Assembly: GCA_018398585.1 (NCBI GenBank)
Contig: JAGTTD010000010.1
Span: 19,094,005 to 19,158,004 of the forward strand
Source: Simmondsia chinensis
Taxonomy: Eukaryota; Streptophyta; Magnoliopsida; Caryophyllales; Simmondsiaceae
Reading direction: 5' to 3'
Length of the DNA: 64,000 nt
Made by a program: the position numbers and the translations under genes. The notes below the pieces were generated by a model that was not told the origin of the DNA, ran no database searches, and saw nothing but the letters and a program-made list of their open reading frames with translations. Shown piece by piece: positions 12,660 to 22,640 of this stretch (position 1 is the first letter of the stretch; every line of letters begins with the position of its first letter).

Positions 12660-12840
12660 GTTGTTACTAGCAACGGCGAGCCATAAGTCAGGGCGAGCAA
12701 CGGTCGGGGTGAGCCAAGTCTAGGCGAGCCACGATTTGGGTGAGCCAGGTCTGGGCGACCCAAAGTCTAAGCAAGCCAGAGCTTCGGGCGAGCCAAATTT
12801 TGGGGCGAGGTAGGGCTTCGGGCGAGCCACAGTGGTGCCG
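12660..12840. repeat. GGGCGAGCCA-type short repeats
   Basis: The decamer GGGCGAGCCA and close variants (GGCGAGCCAT, GGTGAGCCAG, GGGCGACCCA) occur about ten times at irregular 17-27 bp spacing. The segment is much more GC-rich than its neighbours. Pro/Ser/Gly-rich frames on the minus strand follow from the repeat. Confidence 0.75.
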
Positions 12841-13144
12841 GTGCTAGTAGTGGTAGTGGAGGCGTAGACAGTAGAGGTGCTGTTGGTGAAGATGGCGGTC
12901 AAAGTTGTAATGGGTGGTCAATTCACTTTTTCTTTAAATAGAAAGTATCCTGTAACTTTAAAATCGACATAACTTTTTATCCGTAAGGATTTATAGAGTG
13001 CGTCATATATCAAAACGAAGCTCTTGAAGAGCTCTATGCAGCCATAATAGTTTTTTTTTTTTTTAATATTAAAAAGAAGATAACAAAAACGTGGTCATAT
13101 TTTCTCTGACATGGCAACTTTCTTATTAGCATCCCAAATTTAGG
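12841..13144. other. Unassigned spacer
   Basis: Nothing recognisable apart from a poly-T run near 13051-13064. It may be decayed 3' sequence of the minus-strand gypsy element to the right. Confidence 0.3.
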
Positions 13145-13737
13145 GCATGTATTTCTTTAGAAATCTACCACTAATGGCCCTTGGATAGGTCATACCATCT
13201 AGATCTTAGAGCAAGTATGCATACCATCCAAAGCCTTCATTCTTTTGAATGGTCCTTCCCAATTAAGAGACCCTTGCCAAAGATTCAGGCTTTTTATCCT
13301 ATGGGAAAGAGGATCTTCCACACCAAGTCTCCAATATTGATCGACCTCAACTTAATCCATTTGTTATAAGCTTTTTCTACCATTTTCTTTTGTCTTTCAA
13401 GCTTATGCTAGGCTTCCAACCAATCACAGTCGAGATTGTTAATCTCATCCATCATGACATACTTATAATGAAGTCCTGAGGGTTTCCCTTCGTAGGTCAC
13501 TTTGATTTATTTAAAATTACCTTGGGATGGAGGACTACATCATGACCATATGTCAAATAAAATGGTGTGGTCTCGTCTGCATCTCGTTTCAAGGTACTAT
13601 ATGCCGAAAAGGTGTTAAGAGTAGCTCATGCTACTTCTTTGGGTTATATGTAATCATCATTTTGATATTAGTCGTAAGAATCTCGTTAGTTGATTATGCT
13701 CGAGCATTAGGTTGGGCATAGTAAAAAGTTGAGATTA
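13145..13737 (-). pseudogene. Ty3/gypsy (Tat/Ogre-like) integrase C-terminal region
   Basis: Minus-strand translation, in more than one frame, gives the plant gypsy integrase tail. An ERQKKMVEKAYNKW-like helix is followed by a GDLVWK motif, then GSLNWEGPFK and a P.QGPLVV.F.RNT end, as in Tat-lineage elements. Upstream pieces resemble the TPF.L.YG.. segment after the catalytic core. Many stops and frameshifts make it non-functional. It is the distal part of the element whose RNase H, RT and protease lie at 17942-21660; LTR element 1 sits between the halves. Confidence 0.8.
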
Positions 13738-13742
13738 ATATC
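13738..13742. other. Target site duplication ATATC (left)
   Basis: ATATC immediately precedes the left LTR of LTR element 1 and is repeated at 17937-17941 after the right LTR. This defines the insertion point inside the gypsy element. Confidence 0.9.
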
Positions 13743-14189
13743 TGTCATGATCGGGAAATGTCGGAGTAAAGAGTATTAGGCCATTAGTATTAATCTAGGA
13801 GTTCAATTTAATTGTATTAATAGTTTAAGTGGTTTTAGACGTGTTTTAGCCTTGTGAGTTCCTTAGCAGTATTATTCTTGCAAGAGAGTGTTCTTAGGCT
13901 TGTTAGATATTGTGTTACGTAAGTCGGTTAAGTTGGTTTGTCTAGGTGAAGTGAATTTAATTATTCGTTTGTCTAGGTGAAGTGAATTTAATTAGATATT
14001 TTCCTTAAGCTTGAGTAAGTATAAATAGGTAAGTTTCATCATTGTAAGGGGCATTGAATGATAATAATCTTGATTCTCTTCTCTCAACCCTAATTCTTGT
14101 TACTTCTCATCTCATCTTAATCTCACTTCTTCTTCACCTCATATTCTTTTTCCTAGGTTATGATCTAAGATTGATCTTGAATCATAACA
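13743..14189 (+). repeat. Left LTR of LTR element 1
   Basis: Starts TGTCATGATCGGG and ends GAATCATAACA. TATAAATAGG near 14020-14029 is a good TATA box. A short duplication (TTTGTCTAGGTGAAGTGAAT) near 13937-13991 is present here but not in the right LTR and accounts for most of the 26-bp length difference. Confidence 0.92.
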
Positions 14190-14190
14190 A

Positions 14191-14204
14191 TTTGGTGTCA
14201 GCGC
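14191..14204 (+). other. Primer-binding site of LTR element 1
   Basis: TTTGGTGTCAGCGC follows the left LTR and resembles the initiator-Met tRNA site TTGGTATCAGAGC with two changes. Element 2 keeps the unaltered form. Confidence 0.75.
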
Positions 14205-14290
14205 TTGTGAAATTACACTCAATTAAATTGATTCGAATTCAATCGAGTTGAATTTGTATTCAATCAGGTTGCATTTACATTGGATCAAGC

Positions 14291-15200
14291 ATGATCAAAG
14301 GTAAGAATCAAGCTATTCGGTTTGGTGATGCTGCTGATGTCTCGCTGCAGCAGGAGCAAGTGGCTCAAATGCAGCAGCTTGTGCAACAGCTCACGCAAGA
14401 TCTGAAGCTAAAAATGTAGCAAGCGCAGCAGCAGTACCTGCAATGGCAGCTGCAGATTCAGCAATAAATCCACGGAATTCAGGAGCAAATCAGCAGACGA
14501 GCTTATCTTGCAAGAGTTAGAGTCGATTCATCAATGAATGTTGCACTAACAAATCCGATTAAAGTTGTGCCACTACAATCTGAAGTGCAGGTGGAATTGG
14601 AAGTTAGTACTGCTGAAGGTTCGAATCAGCCTCAGCAAGTTGATCAATTATAGCAGTTAATATAGCAGCTAAAGAAAGATGCTGCAGCGACTCAAACTAA
14701 AGTGGCAGTATTGCATTTTGATGTTCAACTTCGATTGGTAAATCAGCAAAATAACTTGAAGTTTCATGATATTGAGCAGCAAGTCCTTAAACTTCATGTT
14801 AAGAGTGATCAAGTAGCAGGACAACTTGTTTTTGATTTTTTATTGGGGCAATCGTATGATGTGGCAGTGAGGACAAAGGCTGAAATGGAAGCTCACTTCT
14901 GGAACGAGCAGGAGGATATCATAGTACCAAATCCGGCTCAATTGAGGCCTCCTAATCCGGGAAAAGTGGATGAATTCAATGAGTTGGTAAAATGGATTCT
15001 TTAGAAGATTACTTGATGCTATTTGAATAATTGAATACAAGAATGATGTTTATGCAACAAGGGACAAATGAGGAGTATTATGTGTCTCGTTTTATAGTTG
15101 GCCTCAAACCTGAGCTCAAGAACATAGTAATGGCCCTTAATCCTTGCACTTTGACTATGGCATATGCTAAAGCGAGTTGTTTAAGTCCGTAGTTCCATCC
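14291..15200 (+). pseudogene. Gag-like reading frame of LTR element 1
   Basis: The start ATG at 14291 has the context ATCAAGCATGAT, also found at the start of element 2. The first ~70 codons are very Gln-rich (QQEQVAQMQQLVQQLTQ), consistent with a coiled coil, and align with the start of element 2 through a shared IQQ.IHGIQEQ / FQQQILGIQEQ block. Near 15030-15180 a gag-type segment (EEYYVSRFIVGLKPELKNIV) matches the conserved helix of plant gypsy capsid proteins. At least four in-frame stops or frameshifts break it, and the longest open stretch is 14702-15004. Confidence 0.7.
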
Positions 15201-15539
15201 CAATTAGAAGCAAAAATGAGAAGGAAATAATCAAGTAACAAATGAAAAGCAGACTATTGAGAAATCAGCATTAATTCTGGGTAAAAGGGGAGCAATTCAT
15301 TCTGTTGTCCATGTTAATGTGGTGCAAGAACACGTTGAAGCAGTAAGGTTGAAGGTTCCGATGAAAGTGTCGGGCCGTGAGTTGTTAAGGCTGAAGTTTA
15401 TGTCTTATCTAAACGTTTGGGGTAAGCTGCTTGCTGCAGTATCAGGCGGACTGTTCTAAGCTGGTTTAAGAACGCAATAGCATCTTCTTGCAAGTATGTA
15501 GATTTCTTCAAGTGGGCTAGGGAAAGCAAGATTCGTGCA

Positions 15540-16355
15540 TTGGTTGCTGATCAGGGTGCTCTTCCAACAATGCAACCAAATGTGAGGCCTCAAGAACAAT
15601 TATTGCTCTTTTTCTCATTACAAAAGGTTAATTTTGATCAACCTTCCATGATGACTAAGAGTAGAAAGGAAGCTATGAGGGCTGTTGGATTCAGCTGTGG
15701 TTCAAATCAGATTGAGAAGTTAGCCAAAATTACCAGCTGTTTCAAGAATTGGTCATGGAGGTGACATACAGGCAACATTTTCTTGAACAAGTTTCTTCAC
15801 AACCCGAGTCAAGCAAACTGCGCTGGAATGAGTATAATGACTAAAATATATTTTGGAGGATTAAGTAATGTCAAGAGCACAAAAGTGAGATAGCTTGAAG
15901 GAAGGTTAAATCAACTCCAAAAGTCGGTACCTTGGGGTACAATTGAAGCTGATTCAATCTTGAAAAGCATTCCACATGAGGCCTTAGCAGCAGCAGCACC
16001 TTGGGAGTTAATTGTAGCAAATACAACATCAATTCAATGTGAAGCTGCAGCTTTACAAATTGTTATGCTCAAGGAATTGGTGCCACTGAGTATTGCAGCA
16101 AAGAAATCAAAAGCTCATATAGTATTTCAGTTTCTTAAGCAGCTGCAAAGGAAGTCTTAAGTGCAGGTTCTAGCTATGTTAGATTTTCACCATTCAAGAA
16201 CAGGACATCTGGAGATATCAACATTACAAGAGGAGGCCAAGAAAAGGAATTGGGCTGCCGTTCATTCTCAGCTGGATCAAAAAGCTCGGTTTCATAGATG
16301 GCTCTTGAGCAAATCCGTCATACCTTGGCAAGTGATTGTAAGTGGCAATGAGTAA
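15540..16355 (+). pseudogene. Middle protein block of LTR element 1, unknown function
   Basis: Open stretches at 15540-15764, 15960-16160 and 16161-16355 contain the phrase MQPNVRPQEQ, which matches AVQPNVRPPESG in element 2. Ala-rich helical segments follow (ALAAAAPWELIVAN, QIVMLKELVPLS). No zinc knuckle, protease or polymerase motif is visible. I do not recognise a family. Confidence 0.5.
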
Positions 16356-17490
16356 AAAGGACAGCGGTGTGGAAGATCAATCTGTTGTTGTAGACAAAGG
16401 TGCTTTGGGAAAGAAGCTTGAGGTTCAGATGAAGCAAAGAGACAGATCTGGTATGGAGCAAAGGAAATCTGCAAAAGTGTTAGGAGACCTCAAAGAAAGT
16501 GATCATCTATGGATTAGCTCATTTGATAGCTCTTTTGGTTCTTTGGGAGTAGCACTTTTAGATGTTAAGGGTACTTTGGTATATTTTAGTTTAACTCAAG
16601 AGATCCTTGGAGACTTGAAGTCAGCTAGGAATCCTTTTCCAATCATGAAAAGGACTGATTTCAGCAAGGTTTTCAGTAGAAGAACAGATTGGTGCTGCAT
16701 ACGAGTGATTAGATTCTTGGAATTCAGGATGATGGCTGAATTTCCTGAAGCACAAATGCTAATATAGAAGCTGTCAATACACCACAGTAGTAAGTACAAG
16801 CCGGTTGTTTGCAACAGCCGCAATAAGAGGTTCATCAGCAAGGTTATTAGCGCTAGAGCGTGGCTAATTTGGAATGACAGTGGCAAACCTCTGAATGTTT
16901 TACTCCCTAAATCATATGTAAGAATCCTTGAAAAGCCATACATGGACAAGAACATCAGATTAGGATAGTCCAATGTTGTGTTTGGAGCATTAGAAGGACC
17001 TTAATCCAAATCTTGGATTTCTAGAATCCAAGCAAGCATGGGAAGGGCTGAATGGTATCAATACTGCTGCTAATTCAGTTTGGAAATAGGTTGACTCAGA
17101 CAAGAAATATGTAATGCAATTTGATCAAATTATTAGCCAAGACGCCAAGAGACTTCATGTTTTCTTCAAGAGTGCTAAGGACTTCATAGTGAAACCTTGC
17201 AAATAGGAGGATATTTGCAAGTTATTTACTCATATTGCAGCAGCAAAAGGGGCACTGGACTGATACATAGAAGCTTCTTGAGTAAGTTCACATGCTAAAG
17301 CAAGTGGGAAGGCAGCATGTTACTTAATTTCGTGGGGCGTTTTTCAAGCTGCAATTCAGATCCCAATTGTGCATATTTTGGATGTACATCTGCAACAATA
17401 AGCACTCTTCCAGCTACAATATCAACATCAATAAGGGTTCTTCAAGTCATAACTCTCTAATAAGATTCTTGAGGACAAGAATCTCTAAAG
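16342..17490 (+). pseudogene. Conserved 3' protein block of LTR element 1, unknown function
   Basis: The frame 16342-16767 (141 codons) ends with TDFSKVFSRRTDWCCI..ILEFRMMAEF-like sequence. This aligns with TDFSNVFSRGETSCII..LLELRMLAAI in element 2 (54732-55166). Downstream near 17140-17240, in broken frames, AKDFIVKPCK.EDICKLF matches AKDLFLKPCNWEDICKLF of element 2 (54168-54707). The very end (SNKILEDKNL) also matches STKILGTRIS before the polypurine tract. Conservation of this block in two separate insertions argues that it is part of the family rather than chance. Its role is unknown: it could be captured host sequence or an accessory retroelement protein. Confidence 0.6.
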
Positions 17491-17515
17491 GGGAAGGGGG
17501 AGTATTGTCATGATC
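17488..17515 (+). other. Polypurine tract of LTR element 1
   Basis: AAAGGGGAAGGGGGAGTAT lies directly before the right LTR, the expected plus-strand priming site. Confidence 0.85.
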
Positions 17516-17936
17516 GTGAAATATCGGAGTCAAGGGTATTAAGCCATTAGTATTAATCTAGGAGTTCAATTCAGTTGTGTTAGTAGTTTAAGTGGTTTTA
17601 GACGTGTTTTAGCCTTGTGAGTTCCTTACCAGTATTATTCTTATAAGAGAGTATTCTTAGGCTTAGATATTTTGTTAGGTAACTCGGTTAAGTTGGTTTT
17701 TCTAGGTGAAGTGAATTTAGTTGGATATTTTCCTTAAGCTTGAGTTAGTATAAATAGGTAAGTTTCATCACTGTAAGGGGCATTGAATGATAATAATCTT
17801 GATTCTCTTCTCTCAACCCTAATTCTCTCTACTTCTCATCTCTAATCTCTCTATTTCTCGAACTTAATCTCACTTCTTCTTCATCTCATATTCTTTTTCC
17901 TAGGTTACGATCTAAGATTGATATTGAATCATAACA
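17516..17936 (+). repeat. Right LTR of LTR element 1
   Basis: TGTCATGATCGTG to GAATCATAACA, near-identical to the left LTR apart from scattered substitutions, the missing duplication and a small insertion (ATCTCTAATCTCTCTA) near 17840. It is followed by the right copy of ATATC. Confidence 0.92.
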
Positions 17937-18586
17937 ATATCTCAATATTAAAATATTTTACAAACTTCTTAACTTTAGGGCAGTTAAACATCCAAACCTG
18001 ATCCATGCCAATGGATTCTAGGATCCCAAACCTGTACAGGTTATTCTTCGATGAAATCAATCATACTAATTAATATTTTTGTACAGTTTACCTCAACACA
18101 CAAGGTAAAATAATATATGGCTACCACAACATATTAGTGTTGTTTACTTAACGGAGGATTGATCTCCCACAATTATGTCTTTTTACCATCCTCAAAATTT
18201 TCAATGTTTAAATATTGCATGCATCTTAAATGTTGGCACTTGAGAAACATATCCATGTTTCTATCATGGTATGTAATCTTTAGCATATCTAATGCAATCT
18301 TCCATCAATGATGGCTAGTAGTAGCCACAGCTTCTAATTAACAAATGTATCCTATTCTTAGTCCTAACTAGGTGGATTCAGAAATCCTCATAGCTGCTTC
18401 TATTATAACTAGCTTAACGTCTCCAATCTTCAACCTTCCTTAATGAAATTAATCTAACTTGACAATTCAAGAGTAGTAGGTTTCTTACTCGAATGACTAC
18501 ATCTGATGGTCATTGTTTCCATCATCACTAGATTATCACTCAAAACTTTAATCCCACTGACCACGGATTCCTTGAACTAAGTGCTT

Positions 18587-19087
18587 CACAACATGTAACA
18601 AGCCAATTTAGCAAGGTCATCTGTTGCTTTGTCCTTAGTTCGCGGAATGAACCATGTTAATTAACATGCTCACAAGTTTTGAAGCATTTAGAGGTACTTG
18701 TTTGAAGTGTAGCTCAAATATTAGAACTCACAAGTCACCCAGTGGATCATGAGTTACGAATCACTCTTGATCTTAATAGTAGTAAACTACATCTTGAGAA
18801 GCATCTCAAGCCTGATCAGCAAAGCCTGAAACTTCATTTTATTGTTTGAACAATCACAGATGGAGATGACCACCAATTTAGTAATTACACCAAAAGAAGA
18901 TTCGATTATGACTTTTGCTGATGCTAGCCTTGGTTATCAAACCGTCGAAGGAGCCATGTTCACTTAAGTTAGGATGGTTGACCAAGAATTCAACCAATGC
19001 TTGACCCCTCATTGACTTAGAGGACACAGACATTAAGTCAAATTGGAGAATAGCTGCAATGCATGCACTCAACCTCCCTCGATTCAA
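18587..19087 (-). pseudogene. Gypsy RNase H region
   Basis: The minus frame 18878-19087 contains GRLSACIAAILQFDL and SMRGQALVEFLVNHP. The latter is the Tat-lineage phrase K..KGQALADFLA.HP that follows RNase H. Further down, near 18600-18650, IPRTKDKATDDLAKLA matches VPR..N..ADALA.LA at the end of the RNase H domain. Stops separate the pieces. Catalytic residues cannot be placed reliably. Confidence 0.75.
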
Positions 19088-19519
19088 GGGCCTTTAAACT
19101 TGCAGTTTATGACATTCATATGTGCAATCACATAACTCATAAATGCAAAAAAATAATTTTGTTTCATAATAGATGTGAAATACAAACATAGATACAACTT
19201 TTAAAGAGAAGTGCATTTTTTTGATCAATTATTGAAGTGTATTTTATTTCATAATCATTAAGATAACAACAAAGATAGAACACAACCTATTTATATCCCT
19301 ACTCAGTGTCTTGAACCAACAGAATGCTTGCAGACTCAACATAGGTTGATACATTAATAGGGTAGAATTTGGATTGGTAATGCTTGATGTCCTCGAACGC
19401 CGTTTGATGTTGCTCTTTTCACATAAATAGAGGGGATACCAAAATCCTCTGCCCCTCCATCCCATGGATCGATTGAGAAGGATGCTGAAGTCTCTCTCAT
19501 ATTTTAACTTCAGGAGTCG

Positions 19520-19520
<1 letters not shown>

Positions 19521-19547
<27 letters not shown>
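19521..19547 (+). repeat. Poly-A tract (27 A)
   Basis: Uninterrupted run of 27 A within the gypsy pol region, between the RNase H and RT pieces. It may mark a tiny retroposon tail or simple expansion; no body is seen next to it. Confidence 0.85.
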
Positions 19548-19550
<3 letters not shown>

Positions 19551-19665
19551 GAACACCTTAGTTTTTCCTAAGACATTTGAGATAAAAATGTCTTAGGAAA
19601 TTGACCTACCCCAAAAACCTTAAGAGCTCCTTCTTGTTATAAGGCAGCTTAGCTTCTTGAATCTC

Positions 19666-20175
19666 TTAATCCGTGTTTAAGTCTACCTTGATTCTTCTCT
19701 GATGAACTAAAAAACCTAAGAAGCTTCTAGCTCCAAATCTGAAAGCACACTTGAAAGGGTTAATCTTGAGGTTACGATCTCTCATTTGCAAGAGTGCATT
19801 TCTCAAATCATTTAAATGCTCAGTTGAGGTCTTTGGCTTGACAATGATATTGTTAATGTAGACTTCCATGGTCTTGCTAATCAAATAATGAAATATCATA
19901 TTTGTGGCCCTTTGATAAGTAACTCTAGAGTTCTTAAGTCCGAATGACATCGCTACTCATTAAAAGGTCTGATCAACCCTAGGAAACTGAATGCAGTCCT
20001 ATGGGTATCGTTGAGGCAATCATTACTCAATAGTATCCACAATAACTATCTATGAAGGACAATACCTCATGCCTTGAAACTAAATCGATTAAAAGTTTCG
20101 CTATAGGCATTGGGTGCTCATCTTTTATTGTGGTCACAGTTAGGTCCCTAAGCTGATGCAAACCCCTAATTTTGT
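19666..20175 (-). pseudogene. Gypsy reverse transcriptase (Tat/Ogre-like)
   Basis: The upstream part (20175-19970) reads RDLTVTTIKDEHPMPIAKLL and HEVLSFIDSYCGYY, RT blocks 3-4. The frame 19666-19950 continues with FGLKNSRVTYQRA, then MEVYINNIIVKPK, then NPFKCAFRFGARSFLGFLVH. The catalytic box, normally YIDDIV.K, is YINNII here, so both catalytic Asp are Asn. The polymerase would be dead even without its stops. A stop and frameshift lie between the two parts. Confidence 0.88.
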
Positions 20176-20212
20176 GGTTTTTTTAATTACCTGTATGACA
20201 TTTGCTAGCCAC

Positions 20213-20434
20213 TCAAAGTACTTGGCATATTGTAATTTTCCCACACGAATCAATCCCTAAACTTATGGAGCGAGCCAATGTCAGCACCTTTTTTCTATTA
20301 AAGAGTAACCCACTTACGAAAGTAGGCGTCGGCTCATCTTTAGTTCCCAGATTAACCTCAATCAATGGGTCTTGAACCTGAGCTTTCACATCATCCATTT
20401 TGGCTAGCATTACTCTTAAGTTTGCTAATGCCAT
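20213..20434 (-). pseudogene. Gypsy protease-RT linker
   Basis: The minus frame contains LAKMDDVKAQVQDPLIEVNLGT followed by PTFVSGLL, the Tat-lineage linker (PLEEVNLG....P.FISALL). The second gypsy remnant carries the same block at 49231-49440 (MEDLRAKFEEPLLEVNLG), showing that the two belong to one family. Confidence 0.75.
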
Positions 20435-20481
20435 CTTCTTCTCTTGGATGGATTAGACTTTGCTGCCATGTCTCAATGAAT

Positions 20482-21321
20482 CTAGTTGATCCACTCAAAT
20501 TTTATCCTCTGTTTATAAAGCAACAACCTTTCTAGTTCCCAGGATGTTGCCCATTGGGCCGTTAGCTTGAGATGTTGAGCTCCCTCTATTGGCATCCTAA
20601 GTGTCTTATTTAGTAGGGCTCTCATAAAACTCCAGATGCTAGAGTTCAAGGACTTGACATCCACTTGGTTAGATTTGAGTTCTAACGGAAGTACCCTTAA
20701 GACGGCCAAGGCACATCCGATTGGACAAGATTCATTTCTTACTCACCCCATTTTCTTAGAACTTAGCCTCAACGAAGTTGGAGCAAGTCATGCATAGCTA
20801 GTAATATGCCATAAGCTCGTATTTTTCACTACTCTAGACAATAAATAACTACTGATGATGACAGGGTGAGATACAATAATTGGCATACAACTAATCTCTC
20901 ATGAGCAATGCATTATAGCTAGGTTGTATCCACAACAAAGAACGTTGTTATTCTACTCAAGTTATCGATGATCAACTCTACTTGGACACTCCCTTGGACT
21001 TCGATAGTGGTTCCTAAGAACCTAGAAAAGGCCACGAATGAGGTTATAATGTCATCCTTGGGCTTACTAATAAGGTCATTCTAGCATGTAGACAAAAAAG
21101 ATGTTGATGGCTGCACCATTATCCCCCAAAATTCTACTCTCTAAAATGTTGTCAAATATAGTCTTATTGTATACAGATTTGACGTGTTTATAGGGTGCTA
21201 ATAGTGTGCTAAACACCATCTTCACTACATTTGGGCGATCTTTGGCTAATTTTGAGATAATAGCATCAAAACAAGAGGGTAAGGATTCGAGGTTACCTCT
21301 AGGGGGGGCTACTATCTCCAC
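20482..21321 (-). pseudogene. Gypsy aspartic protease region
   Basis: The frame 21076-21321 ends with ILGDNGAAINIFFVYMLE, which matches the plant gypsy protease active-site segment (LVDNGAAVNVLP). The catalytic Asp-Asn-Gly-Ala is kept. Further on (about 21000-20730), HNALLMRD.LYANYC and a CMTCSNFVEAKF end match the second copy at 49719-49988. The frame 20482-20709 corresponds to the following spacer. Frameshifts and stops disrupt it. Confidence 0.75.
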
Positions 21322-21660
21322 TTAGGTTGCACATTAACGTCCCCTTATAGCCCAGCCTCCTCAGTTCTTGCCTTGAATTCAATTGGTAGAGCATGACTAT
21401 TCTCACATCTCCTTCTTAGGGAAGCATCCCCAACTGTGCAGCTTCTCTGACGTTTTGTCGAAAGGAAGCTTTGCTTAAATCGTGGACTCTGTCATCAGCT
21501 CATCTTAGGGAGAGTCCTACTCTCTTTTGTTGTTATCCAAGTCTAACTAGGTTGGGTTTACCTTGTGGAGTGGGTCGGATAGCATTGATATCCCAGTGAA
21601 TCTAACTTCGGTTTGCAACTAAAATGTGGATTCAACTAATGGCCCAACTAAAAGAGACTA

Positions 21661-22178
21661 CATTTATATATTTTTGTGGGGTTTAGCTATTAATAATGTG
21701 TAGGAAAGTAAATGTAAATGGAGTCGGACCAAGAAGTAGTTGGGGTGACAGAACAAAGCCCACAGACACATTACCTTGTATGCTTAAGACCTGAAACCTA
21801 GATTGAAGATACATTCTAGCGCTTGAAACCTATCTTGAGCCCATGTAGATTAGTTTTATGCTCGTCGCTCTTGATTCATGGTAACTCAATCAAGATTGAA
21901 CGTAACTAGAGATACATGGAGTGAACCGTTTTTAGGTTACTAGATTAGGACTAACGCTATCAAGCTCAAAGCTTGGCTATTGAAGCCCTAAAACACTAAC
22001 TCAAACCTCAATCCTCTTGGCTCACCAATCCATGTCACAAACATATGACCAACTATCAAGCTTGAGGCATGGTCGTCAAAGCGTGAGATCAATGGCCCTA
22101 ACTTGCTTCTCTGAAAAAGGATGGGGACAAAACTATGGCGAGGGGATTACCTACTCAAATACCATTGCTAAACAATAT
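21661..22178. other. Spacer between gypsy element and CACTA A
   Basis: No gene is recognised. Repeated words such as AAGCTTGAGGC / TCAAAGCTTGGC and CAATCCTCTTGGCTCACCAATCC occur, but no element ends. It may be decayed gypsy 5' sequence. Confidence 0.3.
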
Positions 22179-22199
22179 CACTACAAAAAAAGTGACCAT

Positions 22200-22640
22200 T
22201 GCCAATAGCAGAATTGTTGTTGGCAATAGTGATTTTTCTGTTGGGAAAGGCTTTACCAACAAAAATTGGTCTGTTGGTAAGTTGTTGGCATAGCCTCTGT
22301 TGGTAAAAGCTTTACCAATAGAAATTCGAAGTTATTGGTAATAACTCCTTAATAGCCACAGTTGTTTATTATTGGTAAAAGTTATGCCAATAAAATTTTT
22401 CTGTTGGTAAAAGGTATTACCAATACAAGTTTTATGTTGGTAAACGGTTTTACCAACAAGAAATTCTCTATTAGCAAATGGTTTACCAATAAAAACTCTA
22501 TTGATAAAGGGCATTGCCAACAAAAAAATTTATATTGATAGAGATTATACCAACAAACACCATATGACGGTAAAAGATATACCAACAAAGACATTGTGAA
22601 TACCAACAACAAATTTACATTGACAAAGGAGTTACCAACA
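22200..22640. repeat. Left subterminal repeats of CACTA A
   Basis: About a dozen copies of TTGGTAA.(G/A).TTTACCAA-type units, each a small inverted repeat of TTGGTAA and TTACCAA, with intervening CAA(C/T)AGAAAT. Subterminal repeats like these are the transposase-binding zone in known CACTA families such as Spm. Frames through them on the minus strand are repeat artefacts. Confidence 0.8.

Larger units (their letters stand above)
13743..17936 (+). mobile_element. LTR element 1: complete, non-autonomous LTR retrotransposon
   Basis: A 4194-bp element with LTRs of 447 and 421 bp, a primer site, a polypurine tract and a perfect 5-bp target duplication. The internal region encodes a glutamine-rich N-terminal segment, a gag-type segment and a 3' block of unknown function; I see no protease, RT or integrase motif. 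It shares LTR ends (TGT(C/T)ATGAT...AATCATAACA) and internal protein blocks with element 2 (53763-58103) and the solo LTR at 26368. The gag similarity suggests derivation from a Ty3/gypsy element. Several stops are present, so this copy is probably not producing intact protein. Confidence 0.9.
17942..21660 (-). mobile_element. Ty3/gypsy (Tat/Ogre-like) element, proximal part
   Basis: On the minus strand, read from 21.66 kb downward, the order is protease, linker, RT and RNase H, and integrase follows at 13737-13145 beyond LTR element 1. This is the standard gypsy order, so the two parts are one element of at least 4.3 kb split by insertion. LTRs were not found. All frames are broken. The same lineage is present again at 48632-52010, and the two share linker and protease sequences. 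Confidence 0.85.

Noticed and set aside
12554..12902. Pro/Ser/Thr-rich minus-strand frames
   Set aside because: Generated by the GGGCGAGCCA-type repeats; overlapping in several frames without any motif.
22332..22612. Minus-strand frames of 63 and 76 codons
   Set aside because: Repeat artefacts of the CACTA A subterminal units.
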